Source: Kingdonia uniflora (Eukaryota; Streptophyta; Magnoliopsida; Ranunculales; Circaeasteraceae). Taken from it: DNA of 64,000 bases. Positions 1 to 11,540 of this stretch are shown in pieces. Below the pieces are notes generated by a model. That model saw nothing but the letters and a program-made list of their open reading frames with translations, was not told where the DNA came from and searched no databases. Position numbers and translations under genes: made by a program. The first letter of the stretch is position 1. Each line of letters starts with the position of its first letter. The stretch lies in contig JACGCM010001166.1 in the NCBI GenBank assembly GCA_014058105.1, positions 2,728,001-2,792,000 of the forward strand, written 5' to 3'.

Positions 1-967
1 ATATGTTCATAACCTAAAAATGTGTAAGAATTTGTTTGTGAACTGAATGACTTACAATTATCGGGGAAAAGATATACCTGTAGAAGTTTTAGGTTATATA
101 AGAATTGAAAATTTGATCTCATGGAGGTCATTCCGAAATATTGGATTTGGAAAGAATAAGTTCGATATGGAATAGGCCGAATTTACTGAGGTTGATGTGG
201 GGAGACAAGTTCAAATAATTTTTCTCAGAATACTAAGGTTTTATGTTGCAAAAGAACGGAATATAATTATGAATTGTGGGGGATCTGGAGTAATTTAAAA
301 AAACTGCATAAATAGGGAAAGTGAGGCTTTAAGTAGATGGAAGAAAACATAAATGGTATGGACTCAATATGAGAGAATTTGGTATGCCGCTAAGGGACGG
401 TTGGTGATAAAGATAGCTGAAGTGTGGGAGTAGATTTTTGGCTTGTTAGATTATTATGCTAACCTTCCAGTGACCGAATGTCAGTTTAAAGGTTTAGATT
501 AGATGGGTAGGGAACTTGAGTATGGACGCCGCTTCAGCGATGGGATATTCTGGGAATTGATTGTAGAGCCATCAACTCAAAAAGAGGTTGTGAGACTAAT
601 TATTGAAGAAGAGATTGAGTTGGAAGATGTAAGGATTGATGTAGGCGAGCTGATCAGGTGAAACTTCTTAGGATATCAGGGATATTTTAGGTGTAATTAT
701 ATGTAAGGGAGTGAATTATATGAGTTTCAATATCTGTCAAATAAATGTAATGAGAATGAAGTTTGAATCTGTCCTCTATTGCTACAAATATTGTTTGTGA
801 CTGTTGTGAAAAATGAATTTGAATTTTTGAAATTTTGAGAGCTTTAGAAATGACGTAAGTACTTCCATAAGTAGAAGAAGCAAAAAATAAAAAAAGTAGG
901 CAGCTTTTGATTTTGTCTCTGGTGTATTTATTAGGAAAGTTTGATTACGTGTAAGTATTGAGTCATC
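1..967 (+). other. Unassigned left edge, probably part of element A
   Basis: No recognisable domain. A short plus frame from the ATG at 504 to 662 (about 52 codons, acidic, ending VGELIR) is open but unlike anything I recognise. No LTR sequence matching the right LTR of element A is visible, so this is internal to the element or older flanking DNA. A second short frame (968-1156) and a third (1223-1405, Lys/Glu-rich) follow; they may be early exons of the antisense gene but nothing proves it. Confidence 0.3.
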
Positions 968-1651
968 ATGAGTGTGGGGAGGTCAGAAGAAGATTTGGGG
1001 AAAAGAGATGAAAATATATTAAACTATAGGGCAGGGGGCAATGATGAAAATGTGTTTTCATCAAAAAGTTGCAAGACCTCTGATATTAATTATGGAAGGG
1101 ATGCCTCGGCTCTAAAATCGAGGGCGGTTCCTATGAGGCTGAATAACTGCCTATAGTTAGAGAGAGAAAATATAAATAATGCTTCATCTTCTTAATTTAA
1201 ATGTTTATAAACTTATAAAAACATGAAGTACAGTGAGAGAGGAAAGAAAAAAAATAGCAAAGAATTTTGTGAGAAATTAATCGAGAGTGATCAACAATCA
1301 AAGAGAGAGAAAATTGTAGAGACTGAGTTACGAAGGTGGTATTATAGCGTTGTGAGGGAGGGATTTGGAACTGCGTCAGATTTTTATTCTGACATTGAAG
1401 GTTAGTAGTTGATTTGTGATACTATAAATGTGTTTCTTTTGAAAATCCTTTTTTGTGGTATACAAATCTAAAAATTACTATTTATATCTATAAAAATTTG
1501 CTTGATATATTTGTAAAATGAGGTATGAAAGATATATTTATGTGGGTGATGTATATGTAAAAGATAATAATACTATACCTGGACATGTATGTAGGTCGAT
1601 CATGAGGAGTTTTGTGTAGGATCAAACCTCATCTGTAGAGTTGTAGTTGAT

Positions 1652-2158
1652 ATGGAGACTTCACCTATTAATGAGGCGTCGACCTCTGGTCAATCGACTG
1701 AGTTCGAGAATATAGTATCTGATAGGGAGGATGAAGTAGGATTTGTTCAATTTCTAAATTTCCCTGGAAAATTGGTATCCAATCTTCCTAATTCTGATGT
1801 GTTTAGAGAGTTTTGTAAAGCCAAAGCTTTCGTAGGGGGACGATGGGGTAATTTTGTAGAACATGTCGGTAGGCATTTTAGAAGTTGTATTGCAGGATTT
1901 GGGGAGGAATATTTCTTTTTGTTAGCTGATTTGGAGAAGAGGAAAGAAGACCGGGGTTTAGACGAATCGATTTCCTTGGAGTATTATGATGGAAATTTCC
2001 TGGGCGACTTGGAAGAGCATTTTTTGTGTTACCTATCTCAATTGGAGTATGGGTTGAGCTTGCCCCTTTGCAATCTTGGTAAAGGGATTATAAACATCAT
2101 TGGGGCGTGTCTTGTTCAATTGAACGGGAACAAGTGGGAGGTAATAAATGTCTGTTAA
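1652..2158 (+). pseudogene. Antisense ORF of element A, head domain (gypsy-type transposon family)
   Basis: A 168-codon frame on the strand opposite to pol. Its C-terminal third has the pattern LEYGLSLPL ... IINIIGACLVQLN ... W, which resembles the plant family annotated as putative gypsy-type transposon protein (Pfam Transposase_28): a Leu-Pro-Leu segment, then an aliphatic stretch, then a Gln-Leu-Asn turn before a Trp. Equivalent segments occur in element B near 35130-35230 and in element C near 49320-49430, which supports a real domain. The function of these proteins is unknown. The N-terminus is Ser/Glu-rich. The frame ends just after GKWEVI-like residues, possibly at a splice site. Exons upstream are not resolved. 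Confidence 0.55.
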
Positions 2159-2482
2159 TTTTTAAATAAGTTGTTGGAGGAGGATATCTCGTAAAGATGT
2201 CTTGCAGTTTTATAGTGTAAAAACCTATTCTCAAGTGGAGGGGAATACTTTTTTACGAGTTCAACTCGACCTCTTTTCTTTGATCTGAATTCAGCAAGTC
2301 GAATGTGGAATGATAATGTGATATGGGTGAAGGGTGATTGCCTTCAGAGAGATGGTGAAGAACCCATATAACTTCGTTGTAGAACTGTGAAACAAAGTAA
2401 GTATAACAATGTATAATATATAATATTAAAATATTGAAATTGTATATTGTTTTATTTGTGATAATGTGCTACTGATTAACAG

Positions 2483-3502
2483 GTCCTCAATTGAAGTTGA
2501 CGAAGATGAAGTCCCTATTAGATATAATTGCTCAGGACGGGATTGAGCTCAAGGCTGTTTTGAAAGAACTTGACATCAGCAGAAAGAAACGTGCTAACAG
2601 CCGGTCTAAGAAAGTTCAAAAGTCTCAAACAACGAGGCTAATGATGGGTGCTGGTGGCAACAAGAAGAGGGGAGCTGATGGAGAGAGACAAGTTGTCTTG
2701 CCCAAGGCCTCTGAAGTAGACTTTGTAGATGTGTCAGAGTCTACTACATCGAGTAAGCTAGCTTAGGCGTTTCTAAAGAAAAAGATGTTGAAGCGTGGCC
2801 TAACCTCTAGAACCATAGGAAGTGGTGAGGTCGAAAGAGGGGCAAAAAAGAGAAGGGTTGACCCTCCTTCCCAATTGATTGGGGCGAAGGCCTCAGATGA
2901 TCGACTTAGTGAAGAAGATGACTTGGAGGATAGGGCAAAGTTCGCAGTTCACAATGGTGAGGAGGAAATGAGTAAAATGTTAAGTTTGATGATTTGAGCA
3001 TATACTGAATTCTGTATGATGATTCGAGTTAACAATATAGTCGATGCTTGTTGTATTCTTGCAGGCTGCTCGTTTGATGAAGGGAATTTTCCTCGGGGTG
3101 GAGGTGGAGAAAGCTGAGCTTGAGATGGTGAAGGCTGAGATCGAGAAGAAGGTAGCTCATTTAATAGCTGACTTGGCTAGGGAGGGGAAGCAACTGGACT
3201 CCTTGAACGCTTCTCAAGAGGTAGAGATCAACGAGCTGACGGCGGAAACGGGAAAGAATTTGGGGGAGGTGGTAATCCAGCGCAATAGACTTGGGCGCCA
3301 CCTCCTAAAAATGGGGTACTCCAAGTCTGAGGTGAATAGCATTATGGCGGACACCTATATTGAGGAGGAGGAAGATGATGAGGTGGAAGATGTCGCGGTT
3401 GGAGTCGTAAACGGGTTACATGGTATCTCTCCCCAAACGGTACGAGATAACCAAGGGGATGACAATAAAAGTCCAGAGGAAGGGACCAAGAAAGTAGAGT
3501 AA
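2483..3502 (+). pseudogene. Antisense ORF of element A, basic middle exon and first coiled-coil exon
   Basis: Two coding stretches separated by an AT-rich intron-like gap. The first (2483-2996) follows a plausible acceptor (ttaacag at 2476-2482), is rich in Lys/Arg with clusters such as KKRGAD and KKRRVD that look like nuclear localisation signals, and has one in-frame stop at 2764. The second (3065-3502) follows ttcttgcag, and is a heptad-rich helical stretch ending in an acidic EEEEDDE run and the phrase GISPQTV. I recall the combination of a Tyr-Ser-x-x-Glu-Val motif followed by ADTYIEEE from other plant transposon-linked coiled-coil proteins; that is recollection, not a search. Confidence 0.55.
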
Positions 3503-4064
3503 AATATTGATTCTATGATTGTATGATTATAAAAGGTTTGAAATGTTGTTATTTAATGGAACATTGTTTGTTGGATAGACTTCTGTAGGCTAAGATGTTT
3601 TTGTGAACCTTGTTGTAGGATCTTAAGGAAATACACCTCAAAATAAAAGAATGATCCCGCTAAGGAGAAAGAAGCCTCAATGTCCCTGTTACCTTTGCAA
3701 GCGGAGCTACTGGTTAGAAAAGAATAAGAAATATTTGACTTGTATGATTCATTACTTTACTGCTACAAAATAAAAATTAGAGTGTAGAGACAGACCAAAA
3801 ACTTGCTAACAGTTTAGGGGCAATGGCACTCAAATGTGTATAGATAATATCAAAGTATTGAAAAAGTTAGAATATAGAGAATGTGTACCTTGTAATTAGA
3901 AGTATATGTTATTGTTCATCAAATTGGGATCATACTTTAACCTTAAGTTTAGAAGTAGTTTCACACAGTAGATGTCAAAAAATAAAAATTTCGTTAGAAA
4001 TAAGATGTATGTATTGAGTTAGTGTTCTGAATAGAACTTGATATATTGTATCTGTGATGTGTAG
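3503..4064 (+). other. Probable intron of the antisense gene
   Basis: 562 bp, AT-rich, no frame of note. It is bounded on the right by a good acceptor (gatgtgtag ending at 4064) that leads directly into the long coiled-coil exon. The left boundary is uncertain because the preceding frame ends in a TAA at 3500-3502 rather than at a clear donor. Confidence 0.4.
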
Positions 4065-5531
4065 ATTGAATTAGAGTCAGCTTGTTTGAGTGAAGAAGAG
4101 ACACGCCAATGTAACCAAGAGTTTGTGGCAGAGTTTGATAGAATGAGAGAGGCAAATGAAGATAGGGAAGATCAACATGTAAAAGTGCATTTCAAGTTCG
4201 TTGAGGCAACTCAAACCATTGATGACCTTACTCGGAAGGTGGAGGTGAAGGATGCTAAAATTAGTTAAGGGTAAAAAGAGCTCGCAGAGGTAAAGGCATC
4301 GAAACTCAAAAGCCAGAATAATGCACTAATGGTGAAGAGCTAGGACATTGGCATGGCTCGATACTGTATACAGGTGTTAGAAACATCTGAGGAAGAGTTA
4401 CGCCATTTTATGGTTAGTCTAAAGGGCTAAATGATCAGTAAAACGAACGAATAAGAGAAAACTCGAGCTGACTTCCTGAGTACAAGGAGTGAACTAGAGC
4501 GGTTGAAGAATAAAATGACTGAAAAAGATAGCGAGCTAAAGAAAGCTCGAGATGACCTATCTAACTCCAAAATTATGGTTGAGCAGTTGACTGCAACTTT
4601 GCCTACTAAAGATATAGAGTTTTGGTTGCTAAAAAAGAAATGTGATGAGTTGAATGAGAAGGTGGCATAATTGAAGACCGATTTGCCTCCGACCAATTCG
4701 TACGCCAAAAATACCGAGTCTGGAGAGCGCTCGAGGAAGAATAAAGGTAATGTAGGTAATGTCAAGGTCTCCATTGTTCAAGTGGATGTAGTTAGCCTAT
4801 CAGCTCAAATTAGAGAGCTGAAGAGAAATGTAGCTCGAACTCAAGGTCATCTTCAATAAGGGAATGAATAGTTAAGGGAGTGTCAAAGTAAGCTAGATGT
4901 TTCTCATGTCAAGGAACAGGAGTTAGAGCGGGTGATCAGGGGTAAGGAAATTTTTATAAAGAAAAATAATGAGTTATTGAAGAACTCTCCTGCTAGGGTA
5001 AGTGCAAGTAAAGACAAGGAGCTTGAGGAACTTCACGCTCAGGTGGCAGAATTGGGGGCGATGAACCTGGCTGAATCAGCTAAAGTTGATAAGATGATGA
5101 AGGAGAACATCAAATTTATGTCCCACGCAGATTGTCACATGGAATGGCAAGAAGCATGGTATAAGAGGTTGAAAGAGCGCCTTTAAATGGCCAAAGAAAA
5201 TTTTTCTAAGATGTTTAAGCTAGAGGCATCGTACTCAGAGATGTTAATGGTAGTAATTGCCTATTTTGTTGAGGAGATTAAAGGACTTGAGTTAAAGGGG
5301 AATGCCTTGTTCGACTGTTTGTCAGGTAGAGGATGCATTTGTAGAGCTGAAGTTGATTGAGGAAACTGTTTGAACTCTATAGAAATAGAGTTAGGTTCTC
5401 GACCTGCAAAATTGGTAGAGCAAGGCAGGATCTTTGTGACTGCTCGAGCTTAAGAATTTATGGCTGATCCTTCTCTTGTTGTAGGGGAAAGCATAGCTAA
5501 CCTCCCAACAGCAGAAAAAAATCTTTTGTAA
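4065..5531 (+). pseudogene. Antisense ORF of element A, long coiled-coil exon
   Basis: One frame can be followed for about 489 codons from the acceptor at 4064 to TAA at 5529-5531. It is almost wholly charged and heptad-patterned: recurrent blocks such as RADFLSTRSELERLK, ELKKARDDL, QLTATLPTKDIEF, VSLSAQIRELKR, and near the end VVIAYFVEEIKGLEL followed by a Cys pair (GCIC). At least seven in-frame stops interrupt it, including 4266-4268. It is long for a transposon accessory protein and would form an extended coiled coil. No catalytic motif is seen. Broken as it stands. Confidence 0.65.
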
Positions 5532-5567
5532 TGGCTATATATGTAACCTGAAAAAGTATCTGCCACA

Positions 5568-6136
5568 GACATATTAAGAGATGAAAGTTAGTTTTACCTC
5601 TACCTTATCTTATGTCTGGTAGAGTTCTTTGATTGAAACTAGTATTACCTTCATTTTAATCGCAGAGTATAATTATCGCAGCCATATTGAGAGATAAAAG
5701 CTAGTTTTACCTTTGCAATATCTTATGTCTGGTAGAGTTCTTTGATTGAAAATTAGTATTACTTTTATTTTAATCGCAGAGTATAATTGTCACAGCCATA
5801 TTGAGAGATGATAGCTAGTTTTACCTTTACTTTATCTAATGTCTGGTAAAGTTCTTTGATTGAAAACTTGTATTTCCTTCGTTTTAATCGCAGAGTATAA
5901 TTTTCGTAGCCATACTAAGAGATGAAATCTAGTTTTACCTTTGTTTTATCTTATGTCTGGTAAAGTTCTTTGATTGAAAACTAGTTTTACCTTCGCTTTA
6001 ATCACAGAGTATAATTGTCACGGCCATATTGAGGGATGAAAGCTAGTTTTACCCTTATTTTGTCTTATGTTTGGTAGAGTTCTTTGATTGTTAACTAGTA
6101 TTACCTTCGTTTTAATCGTAGATTATGTACAAAGTC
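5568..6136. repeat. Five tandem copies of a 114-bp repeat
   Basis: Units start at about 5568, 5681, 5795, 5909 and 6023, spacing 113-114 bp. Shared core words are TCTTATGTCTGGTAGAG, TTTGATTGAAAACTAG and TTTTAATCGCAGAGTATAA. The array sits exactly between the 3' end of the antisense coiled-coil gene and the 3' end of the integrase on the other strand. Tat-type elements are known for variable tandem arrays in this 3' untranslated region that can seed satellite DNA. Confidence 0.9.
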
Positions 6137-6341
6137 GATTAAAACTAGTTTTACCTTTGCTTTAACCGGAATAGAGGTCGAACCTTTTCTTTAATCTATA
6201 TATTGTCTACGTGAGTAGAGAGTCGTGCGGGAAAAAACTTAGAAGTTTTCATTGAATAGAAGAGGATGTATATTGTATGGAGACGAAAATCTCACTTTTG
6301 GAATAGAAAAAATAAAAATTTGAAATGGAGTAGTGAGGGAC

Positions 6342-7480
6342 TTAACGATTGTACCGTTTCAGTCGCCTAGAATTCCAAGGATTTGAGATATGAACTCCCT
6401 CTTCAGTAATGGGGTAATATGCGCCCAGGCAGTGAGACCAGTGATTAGGAATGGACCCTCCCAATTTTTTGCTAGTTTCTCGGCATGTGCTTCTTTTCTG
6501 TGTTAAGGGATTTCTTAGAGGATGAGATCGTCGATTTGGAAAGTACGGCTTCTGAATTGTTTGTTGTACGAACTGGCAAACATATGGTGATATCGACCTA
6601 AGTTGGCAATAGCGCATTCCCTAGTCTCATCAATCCAATTAAGGTTGCAGGCCAGTTCGAACTCGTTTTCTTCGTTAGTTAGCTCGTGATCTATGACTAA
6701 ATGATGATATTCTATTAAAATAACAGCTTCGGTTCTATAGGTGAGGAGGAATGGGGTACAGTCGGTTGATTGATCTGGAGTGGTATGGTATGTCCATAAT
6801 ACATGAGGAAGCTCTGATACCCAGTTTCTTTTTTTCTGTGAGTGAAGCATTTTTTTTAAGTCCATCCACGATGGTTTTGTTGGTGATTCTAGCTTGGCCA
6901 TTACCTTGAGGGTAGTAGGGATTAAATGGTGAGTGGATGATATTATGTTTGTTGAGGAAAGCTACCACTTTTTCTCTAACAAATTGTGGCCCATTATCGA
7001 TACGAATTAGGTGGGGAATTCTAATCGAGTAATGATGTGTTCCTAGATAAAAGAGATGACATTTTCTTCTCTAGCTCGACAGAGTGGAACTGCTTCTACC
7101 CATTTTGTAAAATAATCTATAGCTACGAGTAGGCATTGACGATTATCTGTAGAATTAGGAAATTTACAGACAAGATCGAGCACCCATCTTTTGAATGGCC
7201 AGAACACCTTACTTGCATGTAGTTTGAGCGCAGGGACACAGATCATTTGTCCATGTCGTTAACATCTATTACATTTGCATGAGTACTCTTTTGCTTGCTT
7301 GCACATTCCTGGCAAGAATACTCCATATGTAATGGCTTTATTAGCAAGTGATTGACCTGCGGCATAGGAGCAACAAGTCCCTTTCATGAAATTCTCTGAG
7401 TATCTTATTTGCTTTCTTTCTAGAGAGGCATTTGAGGTAAGGTCCCGTAATTGAACAACGATATAAAAAACCATTTTGAT
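6342..7480 (-). pseudogene. Integrase of element A
   Basis: Integrase, which would insert the cDNA copy. Read from high to low coordinates: the zinc-binding region ends CKQAKEYSCKCNRC (near 7262-7300), the core has WVLDLVCKFP with the first Asp, then LLVAIDYFTKWVEAVPLC (near 7090-7130), and the later motif YYPQGNGQARITNKT, where the usual catalytic Glu (GQVE/GQAE) is replaced by Arg. The C-terminal part reads LPHVLWTYHTTP and then a GRSRTF-like end. The frame changes several times (pieces at 7259-7474, 7043-7246, 6735-6968, 6515-6901, 6342-6617). Dead by frameshift and by loss of the Glu. Confidence 0.85.
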
Positions 7481-7499
7481 TTGTGTAGCGCTTTGAGTT

Positions 7500-8250
7500 A
7501 TCGATCAGCTATTGGTGCACCTTTGGATCTGCTGGAAGGAATCCTTTGCATTCGCTATTGGTGTCAGGGTAGGCAAGGAAAGGCTTTCGCCAATCGTTGT
7601 CCTGCCCATTATCGCCCCTAGTGTTGATCGTGCATACAAAAATGCGATTAATGCTGGGGGTTGATATCACCTCGATCTGAAGATATCGAGCTTCTGTACC
7701 CAAGACCCCGGCTAAATAAGCCAAGGAATTGGCTTGTCTATTTTCACCTCGAGGAAGATAATCGAGAGTTTCTTTCATGAACTGGCACATCCTATCTACA
7801 ACGAGGGCTGCGTATTCGATTATCTTTCCATTCTTCTTGTATTGCTCAGATTAATGGTGGACGTTGAGTAGTAAATCTTTGTAGACTGAGAGTTCTGGGA
7901 CACCGAGTTCTAATGCGAGGTCAAGTCCATGAATGAGAGCTTCGTATTCGATGACATTGTTAGACGCTTCAAAATACAAGCATATTGATTTCTTAATTCT
8001 GTCGTTGGAAGGGGTAATCAATACGATTCCAATTTTTGACCCTACGGGTCCTGCTGAACCATCTGGAAGAAGTCTCCACCCTTTCCTTATAATCTATTCA
8101 GCTCGCCCGTCAAATGCTTTGGTGGGTAGATCTTCTGTAATATCTTTTGAAAGGTTAGGATCATGCTCCTTCCACTCGAGATATTTTACTAGAAAATCAG
8201 TAATGGCCTGATCCTTTTCAAAATGACGTTGTTCGAACTTGATATCATGT
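7500..8250 (-). pseudogene. Second RNase H and spacer of element A
   Basis: After the gypsy RNase H comes a second RNase H fold of the archaeal/plant type: GSAGPVGSKIGIVL (first Asp just before it), then an IEYEALIHG segment carrying the Glu, then VYKDLLL where the family has TDSQL, so the third acidic position is weak but present. A spacer with YLPRGENRQANSLAYLA follows, as in related elements. Having two RNase H domains is a known hallmark of the Tat lineage. Frame breaks occur near 7790 and 7850. Confidence 0.75.
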
Positions 8251-8267
8251 TCTCCCAAAATAACTGA

Positions 8268-9310
8268 TCATTGCTGCACTCTCCAAGATTTTTTTTTCAT
8301 TGACAAAACTTCCCAAAGTGGGTAGTTTGTCATGACTTTGATTGAATGAGCTTGGATGTAGTGCTTAAGTTTTTGTAAAGTATAAACAAGAGTTAGAAGG
8401 AGTCCCCCAATTTTAGAATACCTCATCTCTGTTGGAGTGAGGGTTTTACTGATGAAGTAGACTGACTTCTCTATTTCTCCTTCAAGTCGAATGAGAACCG
8501 AGCTGATAGAAGTATCTATAACTGTTAGGTAGATGATCAATTCCTCATTATCTATTGGGGTGCTCATTATGGGAGACTTCCCTAAATAGGTTTTAAGATC
8601 CTGAAAAGCTACCTCGCATTCTGATGTCCATTTGATCTCTACATTTGGCTAAATTTTTCCTCGTTTGGTACAACCGCAGAGTAGTAGGAACAGCCAACGA
8701 CAGCGATCTGAAGATTTTGAAAGAATTGGCTGATAGTGGTAATCTTGTCGACAAGATTTTTTATGTCTTTTATCGTCTTTGGAGATGACATGTTGAGGAG
8801 AGTTTGAATTTGATATGGATCGGCCTCATTCCCTTTCTTACGGATGAGAATGTTAAGGAATCAGCCTGAATGTACTCCGAATTGACACTTATCAAGATTA
8901 AGTCGTATCCTATAAGATCGAAGAATGTTGAATATTGTGCTGAGATCTGTAATGTGGTTGATTGACTGTATGCCCTTGCACAAGATATTGCCAATGTAGA
9001 CTTCCACGACTTTCCCAAGATGTGCTTTGAACATAATATTTATCTACCGTTGATAAGTCGTGCCTACGTTTTTGAGTCTAAATGGCATGACTTTATAGCA
9101 ATAAAGTCCTCTCTCAGTGATGAAAGTGGTATTTTCTTGATTTTCTTCCAAAAGTGGAATCTGATTGTATCCCAAAGCAGTGTCCATCATAGATAGGAGT
9201 TTGTTACCCGCTGTAGAATCAAGAATTTGATGGATGTCTGGAAGTGACCATGATTGAAATTGGTAGTATAGTTAATATATGCATTAGGATATCGTGGAAA
9301 TGTCTTCTTT
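8268..9310 (-). pseudogene. Reverse transcriptase (N-truncated) and RNase H of element A
   Basis: Starts abruptly at mid-palm: ILDSTAGNKLLSMMD, YNQIPL, then CYKVMPFRLKN and YIGNILCKG. The last is the active-site box (YVDD in the family), here YIGN, so both catalytic Asp residues are lost. The thumb/connection ends with RLNLDKCQFGV and the gypsy RNase H follows at 8268-8567 (VYFISKTLTPTEMRYSKI, KHYIQAHSIKVMTNYPL). The region upstream in translation order (fingers, protease, gag) is absent and replaced by the primer-binding site 60 bp away. Confidence 0.85.
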
Positions 9311-9311
9311 C

Positions 9312-9328
9312 TCACAGACAGCGCCAAA
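9312..9328 (-). other. Primer-binding-site remnant of element A
   Basis: On the minus strand the bases after the LTR read TTTGGCGCTGTCTGTGAGA, close to the TGGCGCCGTCTGTGGGA-type tRNA primer site that I associate with Tat-like elements. Elements B and C have matching sites next to their 5' LTRs. Its nearness to mid-RT shows the internal deletion. Confidence 0.6.
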
Positions 9329-10060
9329 TATAATGGCATAATTCCATAAGCTCGAGATGGCTCAGAATTAGTTCTTACACCAATGTTCTTGTGATAACAA
9401 CTTAATGTGAAATAAGAAATGATACATGTGATTTAGCGGAGAAAACCTCTTATTAGGTAAAAAACCACGACCTCGAGTTGAGGGTTTTTAGTAACAATGA
9501 CTTTTATTGCTTGAGGCTGATATCTTATTACAAGTAATATTTCCAACTAGAAATTCTTAATCTTGTAAATAAGAAGTTTGGTGCTTGAGAATCTAGAAAA
9601 TATAGTCTTCTTGGTGATTTCTCATATATTTTTTTGGTCCTTGTCTCTTCTTAAACTTTTTCTTTATATAGGCCTTGTTCGCAGTTCTCTATCGTGCTGA
9701 AGCACATTCTCCGAACAACGTGGTAAGTGGTGCTTGACTGAGTAACTGTTAATTTCGTAAAAGATAGGTGTCTTTGACTTGTTCATGCTTTTCTGTTGTG
9801 CTCGACCTACGTTCTTCATCAGTTCGTGGCGTAGGTGTCAATGCTGACTGTTTATGTCACATATAGAATGCGCGAGTTTGATATGGAGGTAGTTCAAACT
9901 GGAAATAGTTCGAATTGGGTTAGATCGTGGGATAGGTCTCTATACTAAGCATTTATAATCTTAGAGGATCATTAACTAGCTAAAAGGTCACTTAGAACAA
10001 CAAGTTTTTCTTGCCGGAGATGATCCTCGTACATAGTTCGAGATATTTTTGTTCATACAT
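9329..10060 (-). repeat. 5' LTR of element A (right end approximate)
   Basis: Begins next to the primer site with TATAATGG, matching TGTAATGG at the same place in element C with one transition. It contains the phrase aaaaaaccacgacctcgag, shared with the LTR of element C (around 58708). A TATA-like ctttatatagg lies at about 9664 on the plus strand. The partner LTR is outside the window, so the outer boundary near 10060 is a guess based on where host-gene homology begins. Confidence 0.55.
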
Positions 10061-10079
10061 CAACTTAGGGGATCGTCCA

Positions 10080-11540
10080 AGCACTTAAGGTCTTGTTTAT
10101 GGAAAAGGTTTACAGAGTCTGGGGGTACAATTGAATAATGGCCAGTTCAAGATCTGGCCTATGCAGTTGCTCACTTCGTACAAAAGGGTGGATCGCTCGT
10201 CAATTACTACATGGTTTATTTAAAACTTGTACCGTTGGTTTGTTGTTTTCCCTACTTGTTCTTAATAAAGTTAATGATTGTTGAAATGCTACTCTTATTT
10301 TCCAAAAATAGTACCACGGAGGAACAAACTAAGAACAAATTGTTAGAGGTCCATTTATCACTACCACTTATGATTATGATTCTCCCCTAGATGAATATTG
10401 CAAGAATCTAAGTAATGATTGTGTTGATTGGTTTCTTGTGCACTCTAAAGAATCTAAGTAATGCCCCATTCATGAAAACATTATAGGTTTAATCAGGCAG
10501 CCTAAAGATGGGCATCTGACTAAACTTCATAGGGCTATTACTTCTTTAGGGATCAAGCTACCAGCAGGTCCTTGACATCTCTTTGCAGAAGTACAACGTC
10601 TCTAGAAGCATAAAACGTGAGCATCTCATCAGGGATTACTATAATGTCCCACGAGATGTTCGTGCTTATGTGTCTCTTAGACACGTTGAACTATTTATTT
10701 TCCATACTGTGGATGTCGAACATTCTTGGTGTGTTTTCACAAGTTAACCTATCTGACTTGACAATTTGCATCTTATATGCACATGTATTTTCTTCGTAGA
10801 AAAGAGGTTGTGCAGCGTTGCTCGAGAACCACAACCCAGAGTCTGCTGCTAAGGTTATCTACAATAGCAAACACTATGATAAAGATATTTCCTCTCTAGA
10901 TGACCATAAGATGATTATATCGGTTGGCTTACTAGATCAAATAAATGTTACAAGGGATACAAGTGACTACCTTTGGTACATGACTAGGTAAGATAATAAC
11001 ATCAAATCCCCTCTTGAATTTTATCCACCCAAGGAACTTCAAAATAATTTAATTAAGAATTCTGGCATGATACCCTTTATAAATAACCGATTAAGAATAG
11101 TGGAGGAACAATAGGAGTTTCTTACATTTTTTTGTATTCCAATTGCTATGTTTCTAGTATTGATGTTAGTCCATCTTAATTATTTCTTCATGGAGGAGAA
11201 CAACCCACTCTCATTGTTGAATCATCAGGCCATGCTCTCCATGTATTTATCAATGGACAAATATCATGTATGTTTATGTGTTGCTTCTTTTAGGGATCAA
11301 ATAGTCATTAGTTAATTTTATTTTGCCAGTGAATCTGTAATTAGTGGCTTAGTGCTAAGAACACATTTTTTCCCATCATTTTTTTTAACTAACTTAAATA
11401 GCACAAATTGTTGTTGTGATCCACTTTAGGATACACTTGTGGGATAAGGGAGAACTTGAGGTTTGCATATTTAAGAAAGGTGAACTTGCGCTCTGGAACA
11501 AATAAAATTGCTCTTCTCGGCCTAATTATTAAATTACCAG
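10080..11540 (+). pseudogene. Beta-galactosidase (GH35) gene fragment with introns
   Basis: Plant beta-galactosidase (cell-wall galactan trimming). Recognisable exons in order: FTESGGTIE then [16 protein letters not shown] and NYYM (about 10095-10219); YHGGTN and [18 protein letters not shown] (10312-10400); GLIRQPKDGHLTKLHRAI (about 10486-10550); CAALLENHNPESAAKVIYN and VTRDTSDYLWYMT (about 10805-10990); PTLIVESSGHALHVFINGQ (about 11200-11270); LRFAYLRKVNLRSGTNKIAL (about 11460-11515). The break after NYYM falls at the intron position I recall for this family, so this is a DNA-level copy, not a retrocopy. The N-terminal catalytic part and the C-terminus are missing, and there is a stop in the first exon (TAA/TAG-type, after GGTIE). 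Not functional. Confidence 0.85.

Larger units (their letters stand above)
1..10060 (-). mobile_element. Tat-lineage Ty3/gypsy element A, left end outside window
   Basis: The minus strand encodes, from right to left, an LTR, a primer-binding-site remnant, a truncated reverse transcriptase, RNase H, a second RNase H and an integrase. The plus strand of the left half encodes a spliced coiled-coil protein (antisense ORF), and tandem repeats separate the two. This plan and the second RNase H are known from the Tat lineage of plant Ty3/gypsy elements. Gag, protease and the first part of RT are missing: the primer-binding site lies about 60 bp from mid-RT coding. The left LTR must lie before base 1. 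Right limit is approximate. Confidence 0.75.

Noticed and set aside
10080..11540. Possible functional beta-galactosidase gene.
   Set aside because: Only scattered exons survive, there is a stop in the first, and the catalytic N-terminal part is missing.
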